Shown here piece after piece: positions 1 to 7,191 of a stretch of 18,698 nt of DNA. A program made the translations under genes and the position numbers. Below the pieces are notes generated by a model. The model was not told the DNA's origin and did not search any database. It saw nothing but the letters and a program-made list of their open reading frames with translations. Origin of the DNA: Verrucomicrobia bacterium UBA1629 (GTDB lineage: Bacteria > Verrucomicrobiota > Kiritimatiellia > RFP12 > UBA1067); contig DCMF01000015.1 of assembly GCA_002321305.1 (NCBI GenBank), forward strand, positions 1-18,698, written 5' to 3'. The stretch's first letter is position 1, and every line of letters starts with the position of its first letter.

Positions 1-1281
1 TGCGCGGCGACGGCCTCGGCGGCGGACATCTACGTGTCCCTCTCCACCGGCAAGAACAAGAACGCGGGCACGAAGGAGGCCCCCCTCAAGAACCTGTGGA
101 AGGCCCTCGAAAAGGCCGAGACGGGCGACGTGATCCACCTCGCCGAGGGCAACTACCCCGGCAAGATGAAGTGCGGCTGGTTCATGATGACGAAGCCCGT
201 CTCGATCATCGGCGGCTATTCGGCGGACTTCGCCGCGCGCGACCCGCTCGCGCACCGGACGCTCTTCCAGCCCGCGAACGAGAACAACGACAAGAAGGGC
301 GCGGGCCTCGGCATCCTGCACATCGAGTTCGAGAAGTCGCCCGCGAAGGCCCCCAAGGGCTTCAAGATGAAGCTCGACGGCCTCATCTTCGACGACGGCT
401 TCGCGTCCAGCTACCACGCCGTGAAGGGCAAGCCCGAGGGCTTCGACACGGGCATGTGGCTTGAAGGCCCGGCGAAGAACCCCGCCGACAAGTGCGTGAG
501 CGCGAAGCGCTACTCGATCTACTCGGCGACGGCCTCGCGCGGCGAGGGCGACATCGAGATCGAGAACTGCGTGTTCGTGAACGGCTCGAACATGGGCGTG
601 AACCTCAACTGGTGGAAGGGCGAGGTGGAGATCGAGAACTGCGTCTTCGTGAACAACCGCCTCATCGGCGCGAACGTGAACTGCACGAACCCGAAGCCCG
701 CCGTGAAGTGGGAGTTCAAGAACAACACCGTCCTCTTCACCTGGACGACGAAGAACGACCTCCAGGGCATGGGCTACGGCGTGCGGGCCAACACGAAGGT
801 CGAGAGCGAATTCGAGGACAACGTGATCGGCCTCAACGTGCAGAGCGGCCTCGACAACACGATGGGCAACCCGAAGGAGAAGAAGGTCAAGATCGACGGC
901 AACGTCTTCTTCCTCAACCGCGAGAGCGACATCCAGATGACGATCTCGCCCTCCATCGCCAAGGTGCGCGTGGACGGCTTCGAGGACCTGGAGGGCACGG
1001 ACGGCATCGAGTCCATCGAGGACAATGTGGACCTCAAGGACCCCAAGGCGTTTGCGGGCCGCATCGACCCGAAGTACCTCAACGCCTTCCTCTCGATGAA
1101 GTATTCGGAGAAGACGAAGCTCGACGAGGGCGCGTGCAACGCGCTGCGCAGCGTCTTCGGCCTTCCGCTGCAGGGCACGATCAAGACGCAGTGCGACATG
1201 TACGCGAACCGCTATCCGTGGGAAATGGCGCTCAAGCTCTTCGGCGCGCTGCCGGGCAAGGGCGCACAGACGATCAAGTGA
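1..1281 (+). CDS. Secreted right-handed beta-helix protein (DUF1565-like), 5' end outside window
   Basis: The reading frame is already open at base 1 and ends with TGA at 1279-1281, so the N-terminus is missing. The first codons read CAATASAADIYVS, which looks like the end of a signal peptide (A-x-A) followed by the mature start. A GTG at 34 is therefore probably not the true start. The early stretch 'YVSLSTGKNKNAGTKEAPLK', followed by a segment ending GDVIHLAEGNY, matches the DUF1565 N-terminal motif of secreted right-handed beta-helix proteins (pectate-lyase-like folds). Later segments repeat 'EIENCVFVN' twice and include related 'FEDNVIGLN' and 'IDGNVFFLN' coils, typical of parallel beta-helix rungs. 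Such proteins are usually surface or periplasmic carbohydrate-binding or lyase proteins. No catalytic residues could be assigned, so the substrate is unknown. No terminator-like hairpin with a T-run follows directly; a repeat begins about 50 bp downstream. Confidence 0.75.
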   Translation, partial: CAATASAADIYVSLSTGKNKNAGTKEAPLKNLWKALEKAETGDVIHLAEGNYPGKMKCGWFMMTKPVSIIGGYSADFAARDPLAHRTLFQPANENNDKKGAGLGILHIEFEKSPAKAPKGFKMKLDGLIFDDGFASSYHAVKGKPEGFDTGMWLEGPAKNPADKCVSAKRYSIYSATASRGEGDIEIENCVFVNGSNMGVNLNWWKGEVEIENCVFVNNRLIGANVNCTNPKPAVKWEFKNNTVLFTWTTKNDLQGMGYGVRANTKVESEFEDNVIGLNVQSGLDNTMGNPKEKKVKIDGNVFFLNRESDIQMTISPSIAKVRVDGFEDLEGTDGIESIEDNVDLKDPKAFAGRIDPKYLNAFLSMKYSEKTKLDEGACNALRSVFGLPLQGTIKTQCDMYANRYPWEMALKLFGALPGKGAQTIK

Positions 1282-1333
1282 CGGTTTTCGGAAGGAGGGA
1301 ATTCTGAAGAATTCCTGAGGAATTCTGGATTCT

Positions 1334-1449
1334 GGGGACAGGCCCCCCATTGGTGGGGTCTGTCCCCAAGTTGCTGATCAAAAATGAAGGAAAGATGGTC
1401 GTTTTGGTCGGATATGTGTAAAATGAGAATTTGCTGCGGAAAATTCTCA
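1334..1449. repeat. 116-bp double-hairpin repeat, copy 1
   Basis: The unit has two inverted repeats. Hairpin A pairs 1334-1346 (GGGGACAGGCCCC) with 1355-1367 (GGGGTCTGTCCCC), with one G-T pair. Hairpin B pairs TGAGAATTT at 1424-1432 with AAATTCTCA at 1441-1449 around a loop containing CTGCGGA. A 56-bp spacer separates them. A second copy of exactly the same length lies at 1662-1777. This resembles REP/MITE-type intergenic elements, which are often mobilised by Y1 (RAYT) transposases. No transposase gene is in the window. Confidence 0.8.
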
Positions 1450-1482
1450 AGCGCGAGAGTGAAGCCGTGGGGGCCTGTCAAC

Positions 1483-1650
1483 GAAATTTCAAATTTAGGT
1501 CTGACCTGATTTTGGAATCTCTTGCCTTGCGGCCTTTGCGTTGAGAGGATGTGCTGGGCGCAAGAGGAGTTCGCTGAACGCGCGAAGCGCCACTCCCGCG
1601 ACGCTCCCCTTGCCCCGCGAAGCGGCTCTCGTTAAACCTAAAAGTCGCAG
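1483..1650. repeat. Second repeat family, copy split by about 118 bp
   Basis: The left part, 1483-1514, contains AAATTTAGGTCTGACCT, with an AGGTC-T-GACCT palindrome core. The right part, 1633-1650, is TAAACCTAAAAGTCGCAG. At 18355-18404 near-identical halves are directly adjacent (32 + 18 bp, no gap). Here 118 bp (1515-1632) of GC-rich sequence lies between them. That block contains short inverted motifs such as TTCGCTGAACGCGCGAAGCG. It could be an insertion into the repeat, or the 18355 copy could be a deletion. Confidence 0.65.
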
Positions 1651-1661
1651 GTGAGAATTCT

Positions 1662-1777
1662 GGGGACAGACCCCCATTCGGTGGGGTCTGTCCCCAGTGA
1701 TGTGTGTCAAAAATGTCCGAAAATAGGCTGTTCCTGAAAGATACCAAGAAATGAGAATCTTCTGCGGAAAATTCTCA
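1662..1777. repeat. 116-bp double-hairpin repeat, copy 2
   Basis: This is a direct copy of the element at 1334-1449. Hairpin A is a perfect 13-bp inverted repeat, 1662-1674 (GGGGACAGACCCC) with 1683-1695 (GGGGTCTGTCCCC), around an 8-nt loop. Hairpin B runs from TGAGAAT at 1752-1758 to ATTCTCA at 1771-1777 around TCTGCGGA. The spacer is again 56 bp but has diverged, keeping only patches such as TCAAAAATG. Both copies are preceded by GAATTCTGG-type sequence. Confidence 0.8.
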
Positions 1778-1831
1778 TCGAGACTGCGGCTGCCTTGAAG
1801 GCTGTTGGTACAGGGCGCGCGGACGGCGGTC

Positions 1832-1888
1832 TGTGATAGCGGTAGCCGATGACGTGCAGGGTCTCGATAAAGAGTGTCCGCTATCATA
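1832..1888. other. Hairpin upstream of the secY promoter
   Basis: TGATAGCGG at 1834-1842 is the exact reverse complement of CCGCTATCA at 1878-1886. The pairing extends by a G-T and a T-A pair, and the loop is 35 nt. It lies about 37 bp before the -35 element of secY. It has no T-tract, so it is not an obvious terminator. It could be an operator, part of a structured RNA or a repeat remnant. Confidence 0.4.
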
Positions 1889-1924
1889 ACGAACTGCGAG
1901 CCCTGTCCGAAGCGCCGTCGCGCA

Positions 1925-1953
1925 TTGCAACGCGCGGCGGCTTTTGATATAAT
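1925..1953 (+). promoter_or_regulatory. secY promoter
   Basis: TTGCAA (-35, 1925-1930), a 17-bp spacer and TATAAT (1948-1953). A TG lies one base before the -10 (TTTTGATATAAT), giving a combined -35 and extended -10 promoter. The start codon follows 35 nt later, leaving a leader of roughly 28 nt that carries the ribosome binding site AGGAG at 1973-1977. Confidence 0.8.
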
Positions 1954-1988
1954 CTACGGACATTTTCAGAAAAGGAGAAAATTCAGCT

Positions 1989-3386
1989 ATGTCGATGACG
2001 AAGGGTTTTTCGAACGTGTTCCGCATCCCGGAGCTGCGCAAGAAAATTTTCATTACGCTCGGGCTCGTGTTCGTGTGCCGTCTCATTTCGCAGATTCCGA
2101 CGCCCGGCGTCGACTGGCGCACGCTGCAGACCGTGATCGAGACGGCGAAGCAGAGCTCGTCGAGCGGCGGCCTTCTCGACTGGTTCGACGTCTTCACGGG
2201 CGGCGCGCTCGGGCAGTGCGCGATCGGCTTCCTCTCGATCTGGCCCTACATCTCGGCGCAGATCGTGATCCAGCTCCTCTCGTCCGTCATCCCCTCGCTT
2301 GAGAAGATGAAGAAGGAGGGCGAGTCGGGCCGCCAGCAGCTCGCGCAGATCACGCGCTACCTGACGATCGTCCTCTGCGTCGTGCAGTCGTGGGGCATCG
2401 CGACGATGCTGAGCCATCCGGGCGCGCTCGGCCCGGCGTTCGCGGGCGTCGAGATCGTGGCGAACCCCGGCCTCGGCTTCCAGCTGATGACCGTGATCGG
2501 CATGACGTCCGCCGCGCTCTTCGTGATGTGGATCGCCGACCAGATCACGACGTTCGGCATCGGCAACGGCGCGTCGCTCATCATCATGATCAACATCACC
2601 TCGCGCCTGCCGGAGGCGCTGATCAGCGCGTGGGAGCGGTACTTCGGCCTCGCGGGCGTCCAGGCGTCGGCCCCGATCGCCGAGCTGCCGATCGTCGTCC
2701 TCTTCTTCATCCTCGTCGTCATGGGCACGGTGATGCTCACGCAGGGCGTACGCAAGGTCGCGATCCACACGACGCGCCGCAGCGTCTCGGGCGGCAACAC
2801 CTACGGCATGCAGCAGACGTTCATGCCGCTCCGCGTGAACTACACGGGCGTCATGCCGATCATCTTCGCGCAGCCGCTCATCCAGATTCCGAGCGCGATC
2901 CTCATGAAGGTGACCGACCCGACCTCGACGGGCGTCTCGGGCGCGCTCAACCGCTTCGCGCAGGATCTCTCGAACCCGACGCCCCTGCACATGGTCGTCT
3001 ACGCGCTGATGATCCTCTTCTTCGCGTTCTTCTGGGTGGCGACGCAGTTCAACGCGATCGACATCTCCGAGAACCTGAAGAAGGACGGCTCGTACATCCC
3101 CGGCATCCGCCCCGGGCGCGCGACGGCCGAGTACCTCGACGACATGATGACGAAGATCACGCTGATCGGCGGTTCGGGCCTCCTCATCGTCGCCCTGATC
3201 CCGATGATCCTCATGGGCTGGATGTCGATTCCGTGGGCGATCGCCTCGTTCTTCGGCGGCACGTCGTTGCTCATCATCGTCGGCGTCGCGCTCGACACGC
3301 TGCGCATCATGGAGTCGCACCTCCTCGTGCGCAAGTACGACGGCTTCCTCTCGCACGGCACGCTGCGCGGCCGCGGCGGCGTCTGA
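1989..3386 (+). CDS. secY: Protein translocase subunit SecY
   Basis: SecY is the channel subunit of the SecYEG translocon in the inner membrane and moves unfolded preproteins across or into the membrane. The 465-aa protein has the family's usual length. It starts with the typical cytoplasmic segment and TM1 (FRIPELRKKIFITLGLVFVC), followed by the plug-like region RLISQIPTPGVD. About ten hydrophobic segments follow. The conserved 'GNGASLIIMINI' region lies mid-protein, and the cytoplasmic loop 'ENLKKDGSYIPGIRPG' precedes the last helices. The start is fixed by AGGAG 11 nt upstream and by the promoter at 1925-1953. The gene normally sits in the spc ribosomal-protein operon after rplO. Here it stands alone, with repeats upstream, its own promoter and its own terminator, and a glycosidase gene downstream. 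Confidence 0.97.
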   Translation: MSMTKGFSNVFRIPELRKKIFITLGLVFVCRLISQIPTPGVDWRTLQTVIETAKQSSSSGGLLDWFDVFTGGALGQCAIGFLSIWPYISAQIVIQLLSSVIPSLEKMKKEGESGRQQLAQITRYLTIVLCVVQSWGIATMLSHPGALGPAFAGVEIVANPGLGFQLMTVIGMTSAALFVMWIADQITTFGIGNGASLIIMINITSRLPEALISAWERYFGLAGVQASAPIAELPIVVLFFILVVMGTVMLTQGVRKVAIHTTRRSVSGGNTYGMQQTFMPLRVNYTGVMPIIFAQPLIQIPSAILMKVTDPTSTGVSGALNRFAQDLSNPTPLHMVVYALMILFFAFFWVATQFNAIDISENLKKDGSYIPGIRPGRATAEYLDDMMTKITLIGGSGLLIVALIPMILMGWMSIPWAIASFFGGTSLLIIVGVALDTLRIMESHLLVRKYDGFLSHGTLRGRGGV

Positions 3387-3417
3387 ACGAACGCCTCATC
3401 GAGGCATTGACCGAACG

Positions 3418-3450
3418 AAACCCGCCCGTGTGGCGGGTTTCGCGCGTTTT
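3418..3450 (+). terminator. Intrinsic terminator after secY
   Basis: A perfect 9-bp stem pairs AAACCCGCC (3418-3426) with GGCGGGTTT (3432-3440) around a CGTGT loop. CGCGCGTTTT follows. It lies 32 bp after the secY stop codon and before the next promoter, as expected for a rho-independent terminator closing a monocistronic unit. Confidence 0.8.
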
Positions 3451-3499
3451 GGCGGACTGCTGCCGCAGGCCTCTCGCACCCGCCCCTAAAGCGCCAGGA

Positions 3500-3512
3500 T
3501 TTTTGGTATAAT
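3500..3512 (+). promoter_or_regulatory. Extended -10 promoter of the GH97 gene
   Basis: TTTTTGGTATAAT with TGG directly before TATAAT (3507-3512). No good -35 hexamer is visible at 16-18 bp. Only 10 nt separate the -10 box from the ATG at 3523, so the predicted start site (about 3519) leaves a leader of about 4 nt with no room for a Shine-Dalgarno site. Confidence 0.75.
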
Positions 3513-3522
3513 AGGCAAACAT

Positions 3523-5526
3523 ATGAAAAAGCTACTGATGACACTGACGTTGTTCGCAGTCGCGGCGGGATGCTGCTGCCTCTGCAAGTCTGACAAGCCC
3601 GTGGCGACGGTCGCGTCGCCGGACGGGCGCAACGAGATCCGCCTCTGGGCGAATCCGCTCGCCTACGCGGTCGCCCGCGACGGCGTGGAGATCGTCGCGA
3701 AGAGCGCGATCGGCCTGAAGGTCGACGGCGCGTGCCTCGCGAAGGACGCGAAGGCGCCGGCGGTCTCGCAGTGGTCGGAGGCGGGCAGTGAGCCGTCGCC
3801 GGTCTACAAGAAGGCCGCGCTCGACCTCGCGGGCGCGTTCGCGAAGGCCGACTTCGGCGGCTGGGGCGTCGAGCTGGCCGCGCGCAACGACGGCGTCGCC
3901 TACCGCTTCTACACGGCGAAGCCGGGCACGGTCACGGTCGACGCCGAGAAGGCGACGGTCGCGCTCCCCGGCACGGCGCGCTGCTGGTACAACACGACCA
4001 ACCGCGACGGCTGCGAGGAGACGGTGCCGCAGGCGGCTGACTTCGCCGCGCTCGACGTCGCCGCGAACCGGTTCGTCTACCTGCCGTTCGTCGCGTCGGT
4101 CGGCGGCAAGACGGTCGCGGTCACCGAGTCGGACGTCTACGACTACCCGATCCTCAACTTCACGAAGGAAGGCGGCGCGCTCGCGTCGAAGCTCGCGGGC
4201 TTCCCGAAGCGCACGTACCGCGCGGCCGGGTGGGACAGCAAGCAGGCGGTCGAGAAGGGCGGCCGCTGGGTCGTCGTCGCCGAGCGTGAGGACTTCCTCG
4301 TGAAGACGGCGGGCACTCGCACGTTCCCGTGGCGCACGTTCGTGCTGGCGGACGCGCCGGCGAAGCTCTGCGAGGCCGACATCGTCAACGCCCTCGCGCG
4401 TCCGGCGGCGAAGGGCGCGGACTTCTCGTGGGTGAAGCCCGGCAAGGTCGCGTGGGACTGGTGGAGCGCCTTCGACAACCAGGGCAACGACGGCTGCAAC
4501 ACGAAGACCTACAAGCGCTTCATCGACTTCGCCGCGAAGACGGGCGTCGAGTACGTGATTCTCGACGAGGGCTGGAGCGAGACGCTGAACATCTGGAAGT
4601 TCCACGCGAACGTGGACGTGCCGGAGATCGTCCGCTACGGCAACGAGAAGGGCGTCGGCATCATCCTCTGGATGGCGTGGGCGCAGATCGTCGGCGAGGA
4701 GGAGAAGGTCGCCTCGCACTTCGCGAAGCTCGGCGTGAAGGGCTTCAAGGTCGACTTCATGGACCGCGGCGACGCGGGCTGCGAGCGGTTCCTCTGGGAC
4801 TTCGCGGAAGCGTGCGCGCGGCACAGGATGGTCATCGACTACCATGGCGCGCACCGTCCGACGGGCATGAGCCGCGCCTACCCGAACGTCCTCAACTACG
4901 AAGGCATCCACGGGCTTGAGCAGATGAAGTTCTTCGGGGGGCAGGACATGATGTCGAACGACGTCATGGCGTTCTTCCTGCGCCAGACGGCGGGTCCGAT
5001 GGACTACACGCCGGGCGCGATGGTCAACTACCCGGTCGGCGGCTACCCGAAGAAGGGCACGCCCGGCGCGCCGGACATGTACGTCTTCCCCGGCTCGGAG
5101 GGGACGCGCTGCCGCCAGATGGCGATGATGGCCCTCTACGAGGCGCCGCTCCAGATGTTGAGCGACTCGCCGACGCACTATGAGAAGAACATGGAGTCGT
5201 TCGCGTTCATGGCGGCGACGCCGGTCGTGTGGGCGAAGACGGTCGGCCTCGGCGGCTGCCCCGAGACGATGGTCGCGTGCGCGCGCCAGTCGAAGGACGG
5301 CAGCTGGTATGCCGCCGGCATGACGAACCGCGAGGCGCGCGACTTCACGGTCGACACGTCGTTCCTCGGCGCGGGCGCGTGGAAGGCGGAGATCTTCCGC
5401 GACGCGGCGGACGCCGACGTGCAGCCGACGCGCTACGTCCACGAGACGAAGGCGGTCAAGGCCGGCGAGAAGCTTCCCTTCCGCATGGCGAAGGGCGGCG
5501 GCTTCGTCGTGAAGTTCACGAAGTGA
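3523..5526 (+). CDS. Glycoside hydrolase family 97 lipoprotein (alpha-galactosidase/alpha-glucosidase type)
   Basis: The 667-aa protein is a GH97 enzyme, expected to hydrolyse alpha-linked galactosides or glucosides outside the cytoplasm. The N-terminus (LFAVAAGC, Cys17) is a lipoprotein signal with a lipobox, followed by an unusual CCCLC cluster. Residues about 28-290 form the N-terminal beta-sandwich (SPDGRNEIRLWANPLAYAVA). The barrel begins near WDWWSAFDNQG and contains YVILDEGWS, FKVDFMDRGD (Asp411) and NYEGIHGLEQMKF (Glu466). The 55-residue spacing from Asp411 to Glu466 fits what I recall for the retaining GH97b nucleophile and acid/base (Asp415 and Glu470 in Bacteroides BT1871). This favours the retaining alpha-galactosidase subgroup, but that is an inference. 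The mRNA is probably nearly leaderless. The stop codon overlaps the GTG start of the next gene, so the two are co-transcribed. Confidence 0.93.
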   Translation: MKKLLMTLTLFAVAAGCCCLCKSDKPVATVASPDGRNEIRLWANPLAYAVARDGVEIVAKSAIGLKVDGACLAKDAKAPAVSQWSEAGSEPSPVYKKAALDLAGAFAKADFGGWGVELAARNDGVAYRFYTAKPGTVTVDAEKATVALPGTARCWYNTTNRDGCEETVPQAADFAALDVAANRFVYLPFVASVGGKTVAVTESDVYDYPILNFTKEGGALASKLAGFPKRTYRAAGWDSKQAVEKGGRWVVVAEREDFLVKTAGTRTFPWRTFVLADAPAKLCEADIVNALARPAAKGADFSWVKPGKVAWDWWSAFDNQGNDGCNTKTYKRFIDFAAKTGVEYVILDEGWSETLNIWKFHANVDVPEIVRYGNEKGVGIILWMAWAQIVGEEEKVASHFAKLGVKGFKVDFMDRGDAGCERFLWDFAEACARHRMVIDYHGAHRPTGMSRAYPNVLNYEGIHGLEQMKFFGGQDMMSNDVMAFFLRQTAGPMDYTPGAMVNYPVGGYPKKGTPGAPDMYVFPGSEGTRCRQMAMMALYEAPLQMLSDSPTHYEKNMESFAFMAATPVVWAKTVGLGGCPETMVACARQSKDGSWYAAGMTNREARDFTVDTSFLGAGAWKAEIFRDAADADVQPTRYVHETKAVKAGEKLPFRMAKGGGFVVKFTK

Positions 5527-6200
5527 CGCCGGACCGGACAGCGCGGACTGTCCTGGTCACGGGCGGAACGGTGCGTCTCGGCAAGGTGATTGCCGAGACG
5601 CTTCGTCGTCTGGGCTGGCGCGTCCTCACGGTCTCGCACCGCCGCGACGCGGGGGCGGATGTCGTGGCCGACTTCGCCGACCCGCTGGGGCCCGCGCGCG
5701 CGTACGCCGCGGCGCTGCGTCTGCTGGGCGGCCGGCCGCCGGACGCGCTCGTGAACAACGCGGCGCTGTTCGCGGGCGGCGCGGCGCGCCTGAACGCCGT
5801 CAACTTCGAGGCGCCGAAGCGGCTCACGGCGCTGATGGCGGGGCGCGAGACGGGGCGCGGCGCGGTCGTCAACGTCCTTGACACGCGTGTGCTCGGCGGG
5901 GGTGCGACGGCGCCGGGGGACGCCTACGCGGCGTCGAAAGCCGCGCTGCTCGCCTACACGCGCACGTCCGCCGCGCTGTTCGCGGAGACGCTGCGTGTCA
6001 ATGCCGTCGCGCCCGGCCCGGTGCTGGCGCCGACGGATGTGCATGAGAAGGCGGGCGCGACGCTGATTGGGCGTCCCGCGCCCGAAGACGTGGCCGCCGG
6101 CGTCGCGTACCTTCTGACGGCGCGCGCAACGACAGGCGCCGTCGTTCCCGTCGACGGCGGGCAGTACCTGCTCGCGGCGGACGGCCCGCTTGCGCGTTAG
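5523..6200 (+). CDS. Short-chain dehydrogenase, pteridine reductase/FolM-like
   Basis: The GTG at 5523 overlaps the upstream stop (GTGA) and gives a 225-aa protein with the correct N-terminal Rossmann start. The NADP-binding motif is VTGGTVRLG (residues 12-20), the TGxxxRxG form typical of pteridine reductases and FolM rather than the common TGxxxGxG. NNAA follows. The usual catalytic serine is replaced by aspartate in NVLDTRV (Asp120), 15 residues before Tyr135-x-x-x-Lys139 (YAASK). FolM and PTR1 share this Asp arrangement. 'NAVAPGPVL' and the C-terminal 'VDGGQYL' are also family-typical. The likely role is NADPH-dependent reduction of a pterin or dihydrofolate-like substrate in the cytoplasm. 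Its neighbour, a glycosidase, has no obvious link to this role. The 3' end overlaps the convergent mscS stop by 4 bp. Confidence 0.82.
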   Translation: MTPDRTARTVLVTGGTVRLGKVIAETLRRLGWRVLTVSHRRDAGADVVADFADPLGPARAYAAALRLLGGRPPDALVNNAALFAGGAARLNAVNFEAPKRLTALMAGRETGRGAVVNVLDTRVLGGGATAPGDAYAASKAALLAYTRTSAALFAETLRVNAVAPGPVLAPTDVHEKAGATLIGRPAPEDVAAGVAYLLTARATTGAVVPVDGGQYLLAADGPLAR

Positions 6201-7090
6201 ACGGCGTGGATCGTGAGCTGCGGGAAGGGGATGGCGATGCCGTTGCGCTCGAACGCCGTCTTGATCGCGATCTGCGCGTCGTTGTAGACGGCCCAGTAGC
6301 TTGACCCCTCCGTCCACGGACGCACGTTGAGCGTGACCTGGCTGTCGTCGAGCGAAGAGACGAACACCGCCGGGGCCGGGTCGGCAAGGACGCCCGGCAC
6401 GGTCGGCAGCGTCTCCAGCGCGACGCGGATCGCCTTCGCGACGTCGCACGAGTAGTCGATGCCGATCTTGAGGTCGACACGGCGGCGGCCCAGCGCCGAG
6501 TAGTTGACGATGGGACCGCCCCACGCGCTCTTGTTGGGGATGATGATCTTCTTGTTGTCGCCCGTCGCGAGCACGGTCGCCATCATGTCGACCTTCAGGA
6601 CGGAGCCCTCGTTCCCTGCGACGACGACGTAGTCGCCGATCTTGAACGGCTCGTTGACGGCGATCATCAGGCCCGAGGCGAGGTTCCCGAGCGACTCCTG
6701 GAAGGCGAAGCCGAGGATGAAGCCCGTCACGCCGAGGCCGGCGATGATTGGCGCGACGTTCACGCCGAGCTTGCCGAGGACAAGCACGAGCAGCACGGAC
6801 CAGCACACCTTCGCGGTCACGTTGCGGATGAAGGTCGCGAAGAGCGTGTTCTTCGGGCGTCCCTTTTCGACGGCCCTGCCGACCGTCGCGACGATCAGCT
6901 TCGTGGCGAGCCAGCCCGCGAGGAGGAGCACGAGCGCGGCGATCAGGTCGAACGCGAAGGTCAGTCCCTTGTCCGTCATCCAGGCGAGCGCCTGCTGGAG
7001 AACTTCCTGCCCCTGTCCGAGATGCTGGTCGATTTCGGTGCTGAGCTTTTCGCCGACGGACACGCCGGCGGTTGCGATTTCGTTCGTCAT
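6197..7090 (-). CDS. mscS: Small-conductance mechanosensitive channel, MscS family
   Basis: A 297-aa inner-membrane channel that opens under membrane tension to release solutes on hypo-osmotic shock. After an amphipathic N-terminal segment there are hydrophobic helices at about residues 43-67 and 84-107. The pore-lining TM3 region is the signature 'VTGFILGFAFQESLGNLASG', followed by 'MIAVNEPFKIGDYVVV'. The cytoplasmic beta domain includes 'IIIPNKSAWGGPIVNYSA', the family motif. The length matches E. coli MscS (286 aa). The start is supported by AGGAG (complement of 7099-7103) 8 nt before the ATG. The gene is divergent from dapA and ends tail to tail with the SDR gene, overlapping it by 4 bp. 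Confidence 0.95.
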   Translation of the reverse strand: MTNEIATAGVSVGEKLSTEIDQHLGQGQEVLQQALAWMTDKGLTFAFDLIAALVLLLAGWLATKLIVATVGRAVEKGRPKNTLFATFIRNVTAKVCWSVLLVLVLGKLGVNVAPIIAGLGVTGFILGFAFQESLGNLASGLMIAVNEPFKIGDYVVVAGNEGSVLKVDMMATVLATGDNKKIIIPNKSAWGGPIVNYSALGRRRVDLKIGIDYSCDVAKAIRVALETLPTVPGVLADPAPAVFVSSLDDSQVTLNVRPWTEGSSYWAVYNDAQIAIKTAFERNGIAIPFPQLTIHAV

Positions 7091-7131
7091 GGTTGTTTCT
7101 CCTCTTGAGTTGGTTTCGAAAGACGGGCGTG

Positions 7132-7140
7132 ATTATAGCA
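7132..7140 (-). promoter_or_regulatory. Extended -10 promoter of mscS
   Basis: On the minus strand the sequence reads TGCTATAAT (7140 down to 7132), an extended -10 without a recognisable -35. The distance to the ATG is 41 nt, leaving a normal leader of about 34 nt with a Shine-Dalgarno site. It is back to back with the dapA promoter; the two -10 boxes are 41 bp apart. Confidence 0.7.
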
Positions 7141-7172
7141 CATTTGTCCGTTCTTGGGTGCGCGCGGACGGA

Positions 7173-7184
7173 TTTTGATATAAT
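7173..7184 (+). promoter_or_regulatory. Extended -10 promoter of the dapA operon
   Basis: TTTTGATATAAT, with the -10 TATAAT at 7179-7184 preceded by TGA. Exactly 7 nt separate it from the ATG at 7192. The predicted +1 is at 7191-7192, so the transcript should start at or one base before the start codon (leaderless). No Shine-Dalgarno sequence lies in the gap (ACGCGCC). Confidence 0.8.
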
Positions 7185-7191
7185 ACGCGCC

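Noticed and set aside
1790..1888. Minus-strand FIETLHVIGYRYH resembling the tail of a winged-helix response regulator
   Set aside because: Only about a dozen residues match from memory, no upstream domain exists in frame, and the sequence is better explained by the hairpin.
1983..5442. Very long open frames on the minus strand opposite secY and the GH97 gene (e.g. 1983-3356 and 3532-5442)
   Set aside because: They are Arg/Asp/Glu/Ala-rich with no domain pattern, mirror strongly recognisable plus-strand genes and follow from high third-position GC.
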